Positions 10,188-20,871 of a stretch of 64,000 nucleotides of DNA are shown in pieces (the stretch's first letter is position 1; each line of letters starts with the position of its first letter). The notes under the pieces were generated by a model that ran no database searches, had not been told where the DNA came from, and was given only the letters and a program-made list of their open reading frames with translations. The position numbers and the translations under genes were made by a program. Source of the DNA: Serinus canaria (lineage: Eukaryota > Chordata > Aves > Passeriformes > Fringillidae); assembly GCF_022539315.1 (NCBI RefSeq), contig NC_066313.1:29797059-29861058 (forward strand), in the 5' to 3' direction.

Positions 10188-10675
10188 TTAAAAATGGGAA
10201 CACACTCCTGGTGCTAAAGTGATTCCAGCATTTATGACAATTAGGCCCAAAGCTTAGTGGGCCTGCAGATCAAGCAGGAGTATTCCAGTTGAGGATGCTG
10301 CAGCACCGGCCCTGGATTTTCTATCTTTCTTGAGCAGCGATGTTCTCAATGTTCCAGGTACAGCAGTACAGATTCACTGGGTTGGATGCCCCATTTTACA
10401 CTTCCCTTTGTTCCTTTACATGGGGTTCTGTTGGGATCCTTCATTTGCATGATGAATTAATTTGATCAATTGGCCCATTACAGTTCTGTCCAGGCTGGCT
10501 CGTTATACTTAGGGGGTGCTGCACTTTACTTAGGTGTATTATGGTACACTGAGCACAGTATTTCTTAAAACTACCCATTTATCCCCTTTTACAATATAAT
10601 AATCAAAATTTTAACACAAAAGCGTAAGAATTATCAACGATTCTAAAACAGTTTCTTACCTATTTTTGACAGGGA
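10188..10675. mobile_element. AT-rich insertion in the C-side arm (unclassified)
   Basis: About 490 bases separate the old inverted copy (10008-10187) from the near-identical C arm (10676 on). The segment has no counterpart in B or D and is AT-rich. It contains no open frame of note. It may be a piece of an endogenous retrovirus, but no diagnostic end or target duplication was identified. Confidence 0.45.
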
Positions 10676-10886
10676 TGCTGTCAACAAAAGGAAGAAACAT
10701 TTCAGCCTGAGGCTGGTGACACACAGGAACAGGTTGCCCAGTGAGTTTGCAGAGCCCCTGAGGTTCAACACAGTTCTGAGCTACCTGGCCTAGTGCAAGA
10801 TGTCCCAGCACACAGCAGGGCATTGCACTCAGTGGTCTCTGAAGATCCCTTCCAACCCAAACAATCCCTTCTGATTTTGTGATTCT
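10676..10886 (+). mobile_element. CR1 LINE fragment downstream of THRSP-C
   Basis: Mirror of the CR1 beside copy B, ending '...aatcccttctgattttgtga' on the plus strand. The near-identity between the B and C arms stops exactly at its distal end. Confidence 0.8.
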
Positions 10887-11017
10887 TTGTCCCATTCACA
10901 TTCCCCAGCATTGCCCTGGAGAGATCCCTCCCTGCAGAGCCAGTGTCCCCCTGCCCCTCCCTGAGCACTCCATGAGTGAAAGCAGCACACTGACAGCGCT
11001 GGGTTCCCAGGGATTCT

Positions 11018-11023
11018 TTTATT
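11018..11023 (-). terminator. THRSP: poly(A) signal of THRSP copy C
   Basis: TTTATT on the plus strand (AATAAA on the transcript), in the same context as copies B and D; the 3'UTR exon is predicted at about 10998-11389. Confidence 0.8.
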
Positions 11024-11692
11024 AGCAGAAACAGGAGGGAATGCCCTTGGAGTCCAGGTACCAGCTGGAAAAGGGCTTGGCAATGTCCAGGGACTGTTGG
11101 TGGTTGGGACCACATCACAACTCTCCCAACTTGGTGCCACTCTTTGAAAATAAAGAGGAGGCCACGAGCCTGCAGCTTTCCCACGGCCTTGCCAGCACCG
11201 CTGGATGCTTCTTCCTATGAGGAAAATGCACCATCTGGTTCTGCAGTGGTCACAACCATCTCTGGTGTCGCTGCAGGTGCCGGGAGATCCGATCGGCTGC
11301 CACGGAGCAGGGAATGCCAGCGGGACTGGGGAGAGCCTGCAGTGGTCAGCGACGGGGACGTCTTGTGCTTCCTGACACCAGCACCTGTCCTGCAACAGCA
11401 ACGTTCCTTTACTCCAAGGATCATCCCAGGGGGACACAAGGACCATCGACCCTGAGTCCACAGACCCTGAAGCCCTGCAGTCTCTGCACAGAGCAATGGG
11501 ACGGGTTCCCTCCTCCAGCAGGGAGAGGGAGATCCACCTCCAGCTGAGGGGACAGCCCCCATTCCAAGGCCCTTCCCAGCACGCCCCCACCCCTGCACTG
11601 TTGGGCACCTCTCCCAACAGAGAGGCCACCCATTGTCTTGCTGCCCCTGGAGTCTGCATGTCCCCAGGTCTTACCTGGTGGCCAGGACAGGG

Positions 11693-12094
11693 TCACCAGC
11701 TGGGCTGCCCCTCGCTGAGGTTGATCTGCTCCAGGATCTGGCTGTACCTCCGGGTCAGGGCGTTGGTGTCCCTGGTGAGGTGGGTGAGGACCTGCTGCAG
11801 GCCAGTCAGGTGGTGGGACAGGCGCTCCTCCAGCTGGGCACCCTCGGCCTCGTTGCTGCCCAAGGATGTGTCCACGTCGGTGTGGGCACCGCTCGGGCTC
11901 TGGTCACTGACAGAGGCCAGGCCTTTCTCCACCATGGGCTTGATGGCCTTGAGGAGCTGGTAGCGCTCGTAAAGGTCCGTGCGGCTCTCTGCGGCCGGGG
12001 CTGCCCCCTCCTCCTGCGGGAAGACGCCTCGCAGCAGGCTGGGGAACATCACCTCCTGCTCCATCTTCTGCGTGGCTGAGAAGTACTGCTCCAT
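11693..12094 (-). CDS. THRSP: THRSP (Spot 14) copy C, 133 aa
   Basis: Intact Spot 14 protein nearly identical to copy B. Differences are a glycine to serine (ASVSDQ) and an aspartate to glycine (TSLGSNEA) in the acidic linker, plus a silent change. Donor after the stop at 11675/11674, acceptor before 11389, so the two-exon structure is kept with a 285-nt intron. The start matches the family N-terminus and follows a TATA box at 12170-12177; the upstream frame is also open here, as in B. Head to head with copy D at 5.9 kb, 1.2 kb farther than the A-B pair because of an inserted element. Same predicted role as the other copies, in lipogenic gene control. Confidence 0.96.
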   Translation of the reverse strand: MEQYFSATQKMEQEVMFPSLLRGVFPQEEGAAPAAESRTDLYERYQLLKAIKPMVEKGLASVSDQSPSGAHTDVDTSLGSNEAEGAQLEERLSHHLTGLQQVLTHLTRDTNALTRRYSQILEQINLSEGQPSW

Positions 12095-12144
12095 GGCCCT
12101 TCTCCTGCAGCTCTGGCACTGCTTCTCTGGCTCTTCTGAGAGTG

Positions 12145-12554
12145 TCTCTGCTCCCTGGCCCTGCGGGGGCTTTTTATGCAGTGCTGGGGCACGTCCCTCC
12201 CCTGCTGTCCTCCCCTGCCAGCCCTGGTTGGCCTGGATGGCCTTGGGGTCGGGCTTGGCTCCAGCCCAGGTGGGGCTCAGCCGTGCTGTGTCCATGGCTC
12301 TGTGCAATCCTTCCTGGCCCAGCCTCCCCGTGGCCTTCACCCGAGCTGGCCGGGCTCCTGCTACCTCCCCATGCCAGGAGCTACGGGGGTTGGCAAGGAG
12401 GAGAGGTGCCTGGGGTCTCTCCCATCCTGTCCTGTTTTATCTCAGTTCCCCAACACGTTCAGTACTGGGGCCCTCTGGCTGTTGGTCCAGCTCCTGTGCC
12501 CAGTTCTGGAAGGCTGCAGGGGACTGTCACCTCCCCTGTTCTTGCTGCCACGTG
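12145..12554 (-). promoter_or_regulatory. THRSP copy C core promoter and E-box
   Basis: TATA-like box at 12170-12177 (minus strand ATAAAAAG), predicted start near 12145, and CACGTG at 12549-12554, at the same spacing as the other copies. Confidence 0.7.
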
Positions 12555-13974
12555 CTCAGGACGTGAACACTCCAGGGACATTGAGCAACCCCTTCAACTC
12601 ACGTAAAGAAATCTGGAACACAGTGGAAATACACTGGAACATTGTCCCACTGGGTGTCTGGGGACAATGGAGCCTGATGGAGTCCAGAGATTTGGGTGTC
12701 CAGAAACTTCCAATGCCACCAACCTCCCCCTGAGCTCAGCAGGGATGTGGCCAGGTACAGGGACCTGTCTCCATGATGTGAAACTCCTGTGGCAGCAGCA
12801 CAGAGCCACTGCTGGCCCCTGGGACATGGGTTCCCTGCCATTGTCCCAGTTCTGGGAGAGCAAAAGCCACAGCCAGGGCCCCAGCCAGCAGTTCCTGTCC
12901 CTGCCAGTCCCTCTGGAGTGTGGCAATCAGGGAAAGGGGTTCTGTTTGGGCAAAGGCTGTGGGGTACCTGCTTCCTTTTGCAACCCTTGGTGCTGGCAGC
13001 TCTCCCTCTTTGCCTCTGTGTTCCAGCCAGGTGCCTGCACTGCCAGGCACCCTTTCCCCACCCTTTCCCCACCTGTCCTCGCCACCCCTCTTGTCCCTTT
13101 CCTTGTCTCCTGGCATCTCTTTGTGTCCTGCCATGGGCCCATTGCTGCACCAGGGAGTGTGGGTGCTGCTGGCCCTGTGCCGGTGCCAGACACAGCCTTT
13201 GCCACATCGGGGCACCTGGGCCACTCTGGAGCTTCCTGGAGGTGCAGGCACATCACAGGGCTCAGGGGACAGAGGGACACAGGGGATGCTTTGCCCTCCT
13301 GCTCCCCCCACTGCCTCCCACGCTACTCATATTTTGCAGGGCAGAAAGTTTGGTTCCGACAGGGGCTCAGCAGACTCTGACAGCTCCACAGCTCCGCCTC
13401 CTTTGGATATAATAATTGCCAACTCTTCACTGTGGCTTTGGAGACTTCATCTGCCAGATCTGCTGCCCCACATCCCCACATTCTTCAGGGAGACACTGCG
13501 AGGTTCTGGAGAGCTGCCAGCAGGGATGGCAGGAGAAGGTGTACAAGGACTGCTGCTGGAGCACAGCAAAGCCACCGCTGGGTTCCAGCATGGCTGAGTT
13601 TGGGCTGAGCTCAACTGGGGTGCCCAGCCCTGGGTTTGGGACCCCGGGGAGGCTGCTCAGGACAAGCAGGGCCCCCAGGAGCTGCACTGACACCCTCAGG
13701 TCTCTGCTGCCCAGACCCCTGGATTTGGGCATGCTTAGCCCTGACCTGAAGCCCTCCTGGTGGGTGCAGCCCCAGCACCAGCCTCAGCTCAGAGTGCAGG
13801 TTGTGCCACCACATGTGTCCCCAAGTGTCTCTGTATCATCCCGGGCACATCCTCCTGTCTTATCCCTCTGTGGCACCAAGAGAAGGGAGTGTGGAGGAGA
13901 AGGAAGAGGGGCACAGAGTGATAGCAGTCATCTTGCCAGGTCACCATGACACACAGTGGAGTCCTGCTCTCCTG

Positions 13975-14185
13975 CAGGCCATGAACACCTGAGTGCCAAT
14001 GGGAGGGGGTGAATGAGTTCCTTCTTTTGCTTTGCTTACTTGTGCAGCTTTTGTTTTTCCTGTGGAGCTGTCGTCATTCTCACCCACTGGTTTTCTCTCT
14101 TTTACCCTCCATGATTCTCTCCTCCATCCCACCTGGGGGGAGTGACAGAGCAGCTGAGTGGGGCTGAGCTGCCAGCCGGGCTCAG
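13975..14185 (+). mobile_element. Avian ERV LTR remnant (3' part)
   Basis: Mirror of the LTR remnant at 5800-6000. Blocks 'gaacacctgagtgccaatgg', 'gagttccttcttttgctttg' and 'gctgagctgccagccgg' align with the end of the better preserved LTR at 20395-20871, so both appear to be the same family. Confidence 0.65.
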
Positions 14186-14645
14186 ATCATGATATCCACA
14201 GTGAAGCTCCAGTCCTGGGGCAGATGTGTGCCAGCCTGAGGCCACCCTGAGGGAACACTATGATGTTTCTGAACCTTCAGGAAGCTCCATGGTGGCGCAG
14301 AAGTCCTGAGCTGCCAGTGTGTGCAAACCTCAGTGCAGCACTGGGCAGCCCAGGATGTCAGGAGCCCCCAGAAAGGGACAAGGGGGGCAGTGGGTTCAGG
14401 TGTGAGGGGGAGAGGGCAGGTGGCAGAATGGGCACCTGGCCAGACTATTTGGGGATAGTGGGAGGGGACAGTGGGAGAGCTGCAACCCAGTACTGAGGGT
14501 TGCAAAAGACAGGAAGGACCCCATGGCCTTTCCCAAAATAGAACCAATTCCTCCAATTGCAACATACCACAAGATAAGAAGGGGCAGGAGTCCTGGCCAT
14601 TGACCAGCCATGGAGTGGGGTTGATGCACTGGGACCCCCAAGCCA
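14180..14645 (-). repeat. Relic THRSP upstream module M3, C-D copy
   Basis: Mirror of 5330-5770. Carries the 'ttctattttgggaaaggcc' block on the minus strand. No coding. Confidence 0.6.
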
Positions 14646-14699
14646 GGTCAGAAAAAGGCCTCAGGGAGTCTGGGCCAGGAGCCAGGAGTGCCAATGAGT

Positions 14700-16640
14700 T
14701 ACCTGGGTTCTCTCCTATCCCTTCCTATCCTATCTCAGCTCCCCACTGTACTCAGTTTTGGTGTCCTGTGGGAGTGGGTCCACCTCCTGCTCCCTGGTGT
14801 GGCCAGGCTGTAGGCAATGGTGCTGCTGGGGATGTCCCCTCCCTCCCCCCGCCTCGCTGCCATGCACTCAGGATGTGAACACTCCAGGGACGCTGAGCAG
14901 ACTCTGGTGGCCTGAACACGGCAGCAGACTCCGGTGAGGAACACCTACCTGGGAGTGCTCTGCTGCATGGAATCCTGCATCGGTGTCCGGGGTTGCCTGT
15001 ATGATGCTTTTTCCCCAATTGTCTTGTTGTCTTTATGCTGAATAATAAGTTTTGCACCTTTAAGACTTGTTCTGAGAGTGAAGGGGGCGAGCAGAAGCGC
15101 TCACTTTGTTTCCAGACACTGCACTAATTCCTTCACATTCCTCCTCCTGTTCTGTGTTTGCCAATGGACAGGCAAGAGGACAGAGCTCTCCTCTTTTTTT
15201 AGTTAGTTTTAGCTAGCTGAGGCAGAGAAGTTCCCTGGACTGTGGTTTTTTTTCTCTGGATCTGTTTATACCTGCTCTGGACTGAACACCAGAAGAGCAC
15301 TTGCAGCTCGCACCTGTGGCCCGCAGGGCCAGGTCTGGACTGCGGCATTTCCAGCACTGGAAGGACTGATAAGAGAGAGAATGAGCTGAACTGCAACCCG
15401 GGGAGGGGACTTTTCTGTTTTTTTCATCTCTTCTGGAGCAGCAAGAGCATTTATTGTTTAATATTGTTTAGGTTTTATTGTTTAATAAACACTTTTCCCC
15501 ACTTTTCTCCAGGGAGGTATTTTCTTCCGAACCGGTTGGGGGGTGGGGCCGATTGAATCTGCTGTTCTAGAGGACCCCTTTGGGGGTTCTCTCCCAAATG
15601 TGCCCTGAACCAGGGTGTTGTGGTGTGATGTCATAGTTTGTCTCAGCTATCCCAATCCTTCCCAGGTGCCAATCACCTCTCCTTCTCCCACCCTGACCCC
15701 TGCTGAGTGCTGTCTATCAACCCTGGTATTCCAGAAGGGCCTCGAGTGATTGGCAGAGTTCAAAAGATGCCTTACATCACTGGGGGGCCATTGCCCAGCC
15801 AGGTGCCCCTTGCACCTGAGACCTGCCCACCCTGCACCTGGTTGGTGGGATCCCTACCCCTTCCCTCCTCCGCTCCCTGAGGTTAAAAGAGCCAGCAGCC
15901 ATGGGGTTTGGAGGGTTCTGTTAGAGCTGTTACAGGATTCAGAACCTCGTGGGTCGAAATAAAACTCTGGATGAAAACCTCTGGCAGAATCCCACTCCTT
16001 TCCTTCACCTCGCCTTAAAGCACCTGCACAGAGGTAAACCGGAGCTTTGCATGTCTGGGAAATGTCTGGACTTGTCTCCAGTGCCAGCTGCAGGATCCAG
16101 CATAGCCAGAGGTGTCACTGAGGTGAAAACATCACAGTTGCTGCCTTTTGGTCAAGCAGCAGAGGCTAGACAAGCCAGACAGGTCCCATCTGGATATACT
16201 GGTAATTATTCCAATACCAGGGCAATGGGCCATGAGGACATGTAACAGGGACAGAGATGGGACCAAATACCACAAGCGGAACTGCATCCATGGGGCTGAG
16301 CTTTCATTGCCTACAGTGGAGCACAGATGGTGCCACCTTCACACCCAACACCCCCATTCTGGAGCAGAGGCCATGGCTGGTCAATGGCCAGGACTCCTGA
16401 CCCTTCTTATCATGCAGTATGCGGCAAATGGACGAACTGGTTCTATTTTGGGAAAGGCCAGGGGGTCCTTCCTGTCTTTTGCAACCCTCAGTGTTGGCAG
16501 TTCTCCCACTGTCCCCTCACAGGCCAGCCAGGTGCCCATTCTACCATCTCCCCTCAGACCCGAACCTACTGCTACTATTCCCCCTAATGGGATCCCCGAA
16601 GGCACAGAGAGGATTTGGCATTTATACATGACTCAAGGAG
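14700..16640 (+). repeat. Relic THRSP upstream module M2, C-D copy, split
   Basis: The proximal part (14700-14979) and distal part (16227-16640) match the reverse complement of 4580-5290. They are separated by the insertion at 14980-16226. The E-box position again reads CATGCA rather than CACGTG. Confidence 0.6.
14980..16226 (+). mobile_element. LTR-bearing insertion, probably two nested ERV LTRs
   Basis: This 1,247-base block is absent from the mirror position (between 4996 and 4997) in the A-B spacer. From about 14983 it reads like an avian LTR: a TGTCCGGGG start, a 'gcacctttaagacttgttct' core and AATAAA near 15482. From about 15616 (TGTTGTGGTGTGATG) a second LTR-like unit follows, with AATAAA near 15957. 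No gag, pol or env frame is visible. Target-site duplications could not be recognised, so the exact ends are uncertain. Confidence 0.65.
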
Positions 16641-17945
16641 GAGGGGCTGGGGAGCAATTGGAATTTCCTGAGGCCCTGTCAGAACCAAATGTTCTGCCAT
16701 GCTCACTCTGAGCAGCTTGGGAGGCAGTGGGGGGAGCAGGAGGGCAAAGCATCCCCTGTGTCCCTCTGTCCCCTGAGCCCTGTGATGTGCCTGCACCTCC
16801 AGGAAGCTCCGCAGTGGCCCAGGTGCCCCGATGTGGCAAAGGCTGTGTCTGGCACCTGCACGGGGCCAGCAGCACCCACACTCCCTGGTGCAGCAATGGG
16901 CCCCATGGCAGGACACAAAGAGATGCCAGGAGACAAGGAAAGGGACAAGAGGGGTGGCGAGGACAGGTGGGGAAATGGTGGGGAAAGGGTGCCTGGCAGT
17001 GCGGGCACCTGGCTGGGACACAGGGGGACAGAGAGAGAGCTGCCAGCACCAAGGGATGCAAAAGGAAGCAGGTACCCCACAGCCTTTGCCCAAACAGAAC
17101 CCCTTTCCCTGATTGCCACACTCCACATAGACAGGCAGGAACAGGCAATGCTGGCTGGGGCCCTGGCTGTGGCTTTTGCTCTCCCAGAACTGGGACAATG
17201 GCAGGGAACCCATGTCCCTGGGGCCAGCAGTGGCTCTGTGCTGCTGCCACAGGAGTTTCACATCATGGAGTCAGGTCCCTGTCCCTGGCCACATCCCTGC
17301 TGAGCTCAGGGGGAGGTTGGTGGCATTGGAAGTTTCTGGACACCCAAATCTCTGGACTCCATCAGGCTCCACTGTCCCCAGACACCCAGTGGGACAATGT
17401 TCCAGTGTATTTCCACTGTGTTCCAGATTTCATTACGTGTGCTGAAGGGGTTGCTCAATGCCCCTGAGTGTTCATGTCCTGAGCACGTGGCAGCAGGAAC
17501 AAGGGGAGGTGACAGTCCCCTGCAGCCTTCCAGAACTGGGCACAGGAGCTGGACCCACAGCCAGAGGGCCCCAGTTCTGAACGTGTTGGGGGATTGAGAT
17601 AAAACAGGACAGGATGGGAGAGATCCCGGGCACCTCTCCTCCTTGCCACCCCCCCTAGCTCCTGGCATGGGGAGGCAGCAGGAGCCCTGGCCAGCTCGGG
17701 TGAAGGCCACGGGGAGGCTGGGCCAGGAAGGATTGCACAGAGCCAGGGACACAGCACGGCTGAGCCCCGGCTGGGCTGCAGCCAAGCCCGACCCCAAGGC
17801 CATCCAGGCCAACCAGGGCTGGCAGGGGAGGACAGCAGGGGAGGGACGTGCCCCAGCACTGCATAAAAAGCCCCCGCAGGGCCAGGGAGCAGAGACACTC
17901 TCAGAAGAGCCAGAACAGTAGTGCCAGAGCTGCAGGAGAAGGGCC
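16641..17945 (-). repeat. Upstream arm of THRSP-D (module M1-type)
   Basis: Reverse complement of the C upstream arm (12095-13330) and of the A arm. Distal variants ('gctcagagtgagcatggcag' region, 'tgtctatgtggag') are shared with copy A, not with B or C. Confidence 0.8.
17484..17895 (+). promoter_or_regulatory. THRSP copy D core promoter and E-box
   Basis: TATA-like ATAAAAAG at 17863-17870, start predicted near 17895, CACGTG at 17484-17489. The leader contains the 'cagaacagtagtg' variant also found in A, which puts a stop in the frame upstream of the ATG. Confidence 0.7.
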
Positions 17946-18344
17946 ATGGAGCAGTACTTCTCAGCCACGCAGAAGATGGAGCAGGAGGTGATGTTCCCCA
18001 GCCTGCTGCGAGGCGTCTTCCCGCAGGAGGGAGCAGCCCCGGCCGCAGAGAGCCGCACGGACCTCTACGAGCGCTACCAGCTCCTCAAGGCCATCAAGCC
18101 CATGGTGGAGAAAGGCCTGGCCTCTGTCGGTGACCAGAGCCCGAGCGGTGCCCACACCGACATGGACACATCCTTGGACAGCAACGAGGCCGAGGGTGCC
18201 CAGCTGGAGGAGCGCCTGTCCCACCACCTGACTGGCCTGCAGCAGGTCCTCACCCACCTCACCAGGGACACCAACGCCCTGACCCGGAGGTACAGCCAGA
18301 TCCTGGAGCAGATCAACCTCAGCGAGGGGCAGCCCAGCTGGTGA
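17946..18344 (+). CDS. THRSP: THRSP (Spot 14) copy D, 132 aa
   Basis: Intact Spot 14 protein. Its 5' part resembles copy A: the leader variant and a coding site that lacks one glutamate codon present in B and C (FPQEGAA instead of FPQEEGAA). From the linker onward it matches B and C (SGAHTDMDTSLDSNEA, tail LSEGQPSW). It therefore looks like a chimera of the two types. Donor at 18362/18363, acceptor before 18648, intron 285 nt, poly(A) signal at 19016-19021. It is the copy nearest NDUFC2, the neighbour of THRSP in mammals. Function as for the family; relative expression of the four copies cannot be judged from sequence. Confidence 0.96.
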   Translation: MEQYFSATQKMEQEVMFPSLLRGVFPQEGAAPAAESRTDLYERYQLLKAIKPMVEKGLASVGDQSPSGAHTDMDTSLDSNEAEGAQLEERLSHHLTGLQQVLTHLTRDTNALTRRYSQILEQINLSEGQPSW

Positions 18345-19015
18345 CCCTGTCCTGGCCACCAGGTAAGACCTGGGGACATGCAGACTCCAGGGGCAGCAAG
18401 ACAATGGGTGGCCTCTCTGTTGGGAGAGGTGCCCAACAGTGCAGGGGTGGGGGCGTGCTGGGAAGGGCCTTGGAATGGGGGCTGTCCCCTCAGCTGGAGG
18501 TGGATCTCCCTCTCCCTGCTGGAGGAGGGAACCCATCCCATTGCTCTGAGCAGAGACTGCAGGGCTTCAGGGTCTGTGGACTCAGGGTGGATGGTCCTTG
18601 TGTCCCCCTGGGATGATCCTTGGATTTAAGGAACGTTGCTGTTGCAGGACAGATGCTGGTGTCAGGAAGCACAAGACGTCCCCGTCGCTGACCACTGCAG
18701 GCTCTCCCCAGTCCCGCTGGCATTCCCTGCTCCATGGCAGCTGATCGGATCTCCCGGCACTGGCAGCGACACTGGAGATGGTTGTGACCACTGCAGAACC
18801 AGATGGTGCCTTTTCCTCATAGGAAGAAGCATCCGGTGGTGCTGGCAAGGCCATTGGAAGAGCTGCAGGCTCGTGGCCTCCTCTTTATTTTCAAAGAGTG
18901 GCACCAAGTTGGGAGAGTTGTGATGTGGCCCTGACCTCCAACAGTCCCTGGACATTGCCAAGCCCTTTTTCCAGCTGGTACCTGGACTCCAAGGGCATTC
19001 CCTCCTGTTTCTGCT

Positions 19016-19021
19016 AATAAA
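19016..19021 (+). terminator. THRSP: poly(A) signal of THRSP copy D
   Basis: AATAAA in the same context as copy B, ending a 3'UTR exon predicted at 18648 to about 19040. Confidence 0.8.
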
Positions 19022-19152
19022 AGAATCCCTGGGAACCCAGCGTTGTCAGTGTGCTGCTTTCACTCATGGAGTGCTCAGGGAGGGGCAGGGGGACACTGGC
19101 TCTGCAGGGAGGGATCTCTCCAGGGCAATGCTGGGGAATGTGAATGGGACAA

Positions 19153-19362
19153 AGAATCCCAAAGTCAGAAGGGATTGTTTGGGTTGGAAGGGATCTTCAG
19201 AGACCACCGAGTGCAATGCCCTGCTGTGTGCTGGGACATCTTGCACTAGGCCAGGTAGCTCAGAACTGTGTTGAACCTCAGGGGCTCTGCAAACTCACTG
19301 GGCAACCTGTTCCTGTGTGTCACCAGCCTCAGGCTGAAATGTTTCTCCCTTTTGTTGACAGC
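19153..19362 (-). mobile_element. CR1 LINE fragment downstream of THRSP-D
   Basis: Same fragment and position as beside B and C, with a few substitutions. Confidence 0.8.
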
Positions 19363-20031
19363 AACACCACAAAAGCTGATGCCTGCTTTCTGTGCACAAA
19401 AATGTGTGGGTCTGCCCAACACTCAGCTCAGTCACACCACAGTGAGGGGCAGCAGAGCTGTAGGTCTCAGCCCCTCTAGGCAGCAGCCTCCCTCAAGATC
19501 CCTCTCCATGTCCAGACATCCCAGCTTTGGGATAGCCTGGAGATTCCCATCTCCTCTCTCGTGATGAGGCCATTTCTCTCAGCTGCTGAGACCACTCTGT
19601 CTTTGGCTGGTCCTGCCCCAGTGTGGGCAGCAGGGACAGGGTCTCCAGCCAGCTGTGGTGGTGTGAACAGCTGAGGGGACTGGGGGCTCTGGAGGAGGCA
19701 GCTGAGGTCAGACCCAGAAGTGCCCTCTCTGAAAGGGTCCTGGCCAGGATCAAAGGGGGGACAAGGACAGTTCTGAGGGGTTTGGGGCAACCAGAGTCAT
19801 GGGAGAAGTGTCAGCAGGAGCTTCTGGGGAAGATACATGGTTATTTGCAGATATATGAGGTGACATTTCCCCTCTCCTGAGCCATGGTCTGGCCTGGGCT
19901 CCCCTGGAGGATGGCGGGTTGAGGACAGCTTGCCCAAACAGCACCTCTGTGTTTACAGAGACCTAAGGAGCTCACTGCACCAGCAACCAGGAGTCCTGCT
20001 TTTCTAGGAAAGCAGCTGCCAGTCAGCAAGT
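19363..20031. repeat. Downstream segment shared with THRSP-B flank
   Basis: Direct repeat of 9327-10000. Similarity stops at 20031, after which the sequence is unrelated to the array. Confidence 0.8.
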
Positions 20032-20394
20032 TCTCCAAATGAGGGCAAACACAATTCCCTCCAGCCAGAGTGAGCATTTCAGAGCTGATCTGCTCTCTGT
20101 GTCACTCCTCAACTTGAGCAATGTTGCAGCCCTGTCTTATCCAGAGGAAATGGAGCATGAGGGGCATACTGGGAGAGACCTGGGCCATTTCCATTGCAAT
20201 GCCACCTCTGGGTGAGGCATGATGGAGCTCTGCCTTTGGATCTCTCTGGTCTCCATGCTGTTTGCTGAGGCAGGTTATTAAGCATAAGGAATGGATGGAG
20301 ACTTGCTCCTGGTGAGGAGAGAGCCATGAAGGGGGGCAATGTCCCTCTGGTTGCTCAGGGATGGGATCTTTGTCCCCTGGAGAGCATGGCTGGC

Positions 20395-20871
20395 TGTGCT
20401 GGTTTAGGCAGCTGTGGAGGTAATTTTCTTGTCTGGTTTCTGTACTGCCATTCTGGTGTTCTACTGCAGCACATGGAAACTTGGAAGGAGATACCGGTAG
20501 GATAACTTATCCCAACCAACCTAAGGGATATTCCAGACCATATGACAACAGTATATAATTGGGTTGAAGAAGTAAGAAGGGAGCCCCACTTGGAGTGATG
20601 GCCTTTGTCTTCTGAGGTTACCATTACCTGTGATGGACCTTGCAGTCCTGGGGATTGCTGAACACCCACCTGCCCATGGGAAATGGTGAATGAATTCCTT
20701 GCTTTGCTCTGTTTGCATCCATGGCTTTTCCTTTACCTATTACATTGGTTTCATTTCAGCCCATGTCTTTTCTTGCCATTGATTCTCTCTCTGATCCTGC
20801 TGGTGGGGCAGTGAGTGAGTGGCTGTGTGGGCCTTGGTGCCTGGCTGGGGTCAAAGCTTGCTGGTGTCACA
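20395..20871 (+). mobile_element. Solo LTR, avian ERV-L type
   Basis: Starts TGTGCTGGTTT and contains 'gggatattccagaccatatg', a TATA-like 'gtatataattggg', 'gtgaatgaattccttgcttt' and 'gattctctctctgatcctgc', and ends near 'gctggtgtcaca'. These are the landmarks of a common avian ERV-L LTR. No internal retroviral sequence adjoins it. Confidence 0.8.

Larger units (their letters stand above)
10676..14979. repeat. Right arm of large B/C palindrome
   Basis: Mirror of 4997-9326; contains THRSP-C, its upstream module (M4-type), an LTR remnant (13975-14185), relic M3 (14180-14645, minus) and the proximal part of relic M2 (14700-14979). It ends where a 1.25 kb insertion begins. Confidence 0.85.

Noticed and set aside
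14980..16226. Possible endogenous retroviral genes in the insertion
   Set aside because: Only LTR-like sequence with poly(A) signals is visible; no gag, pol or env reading frame.
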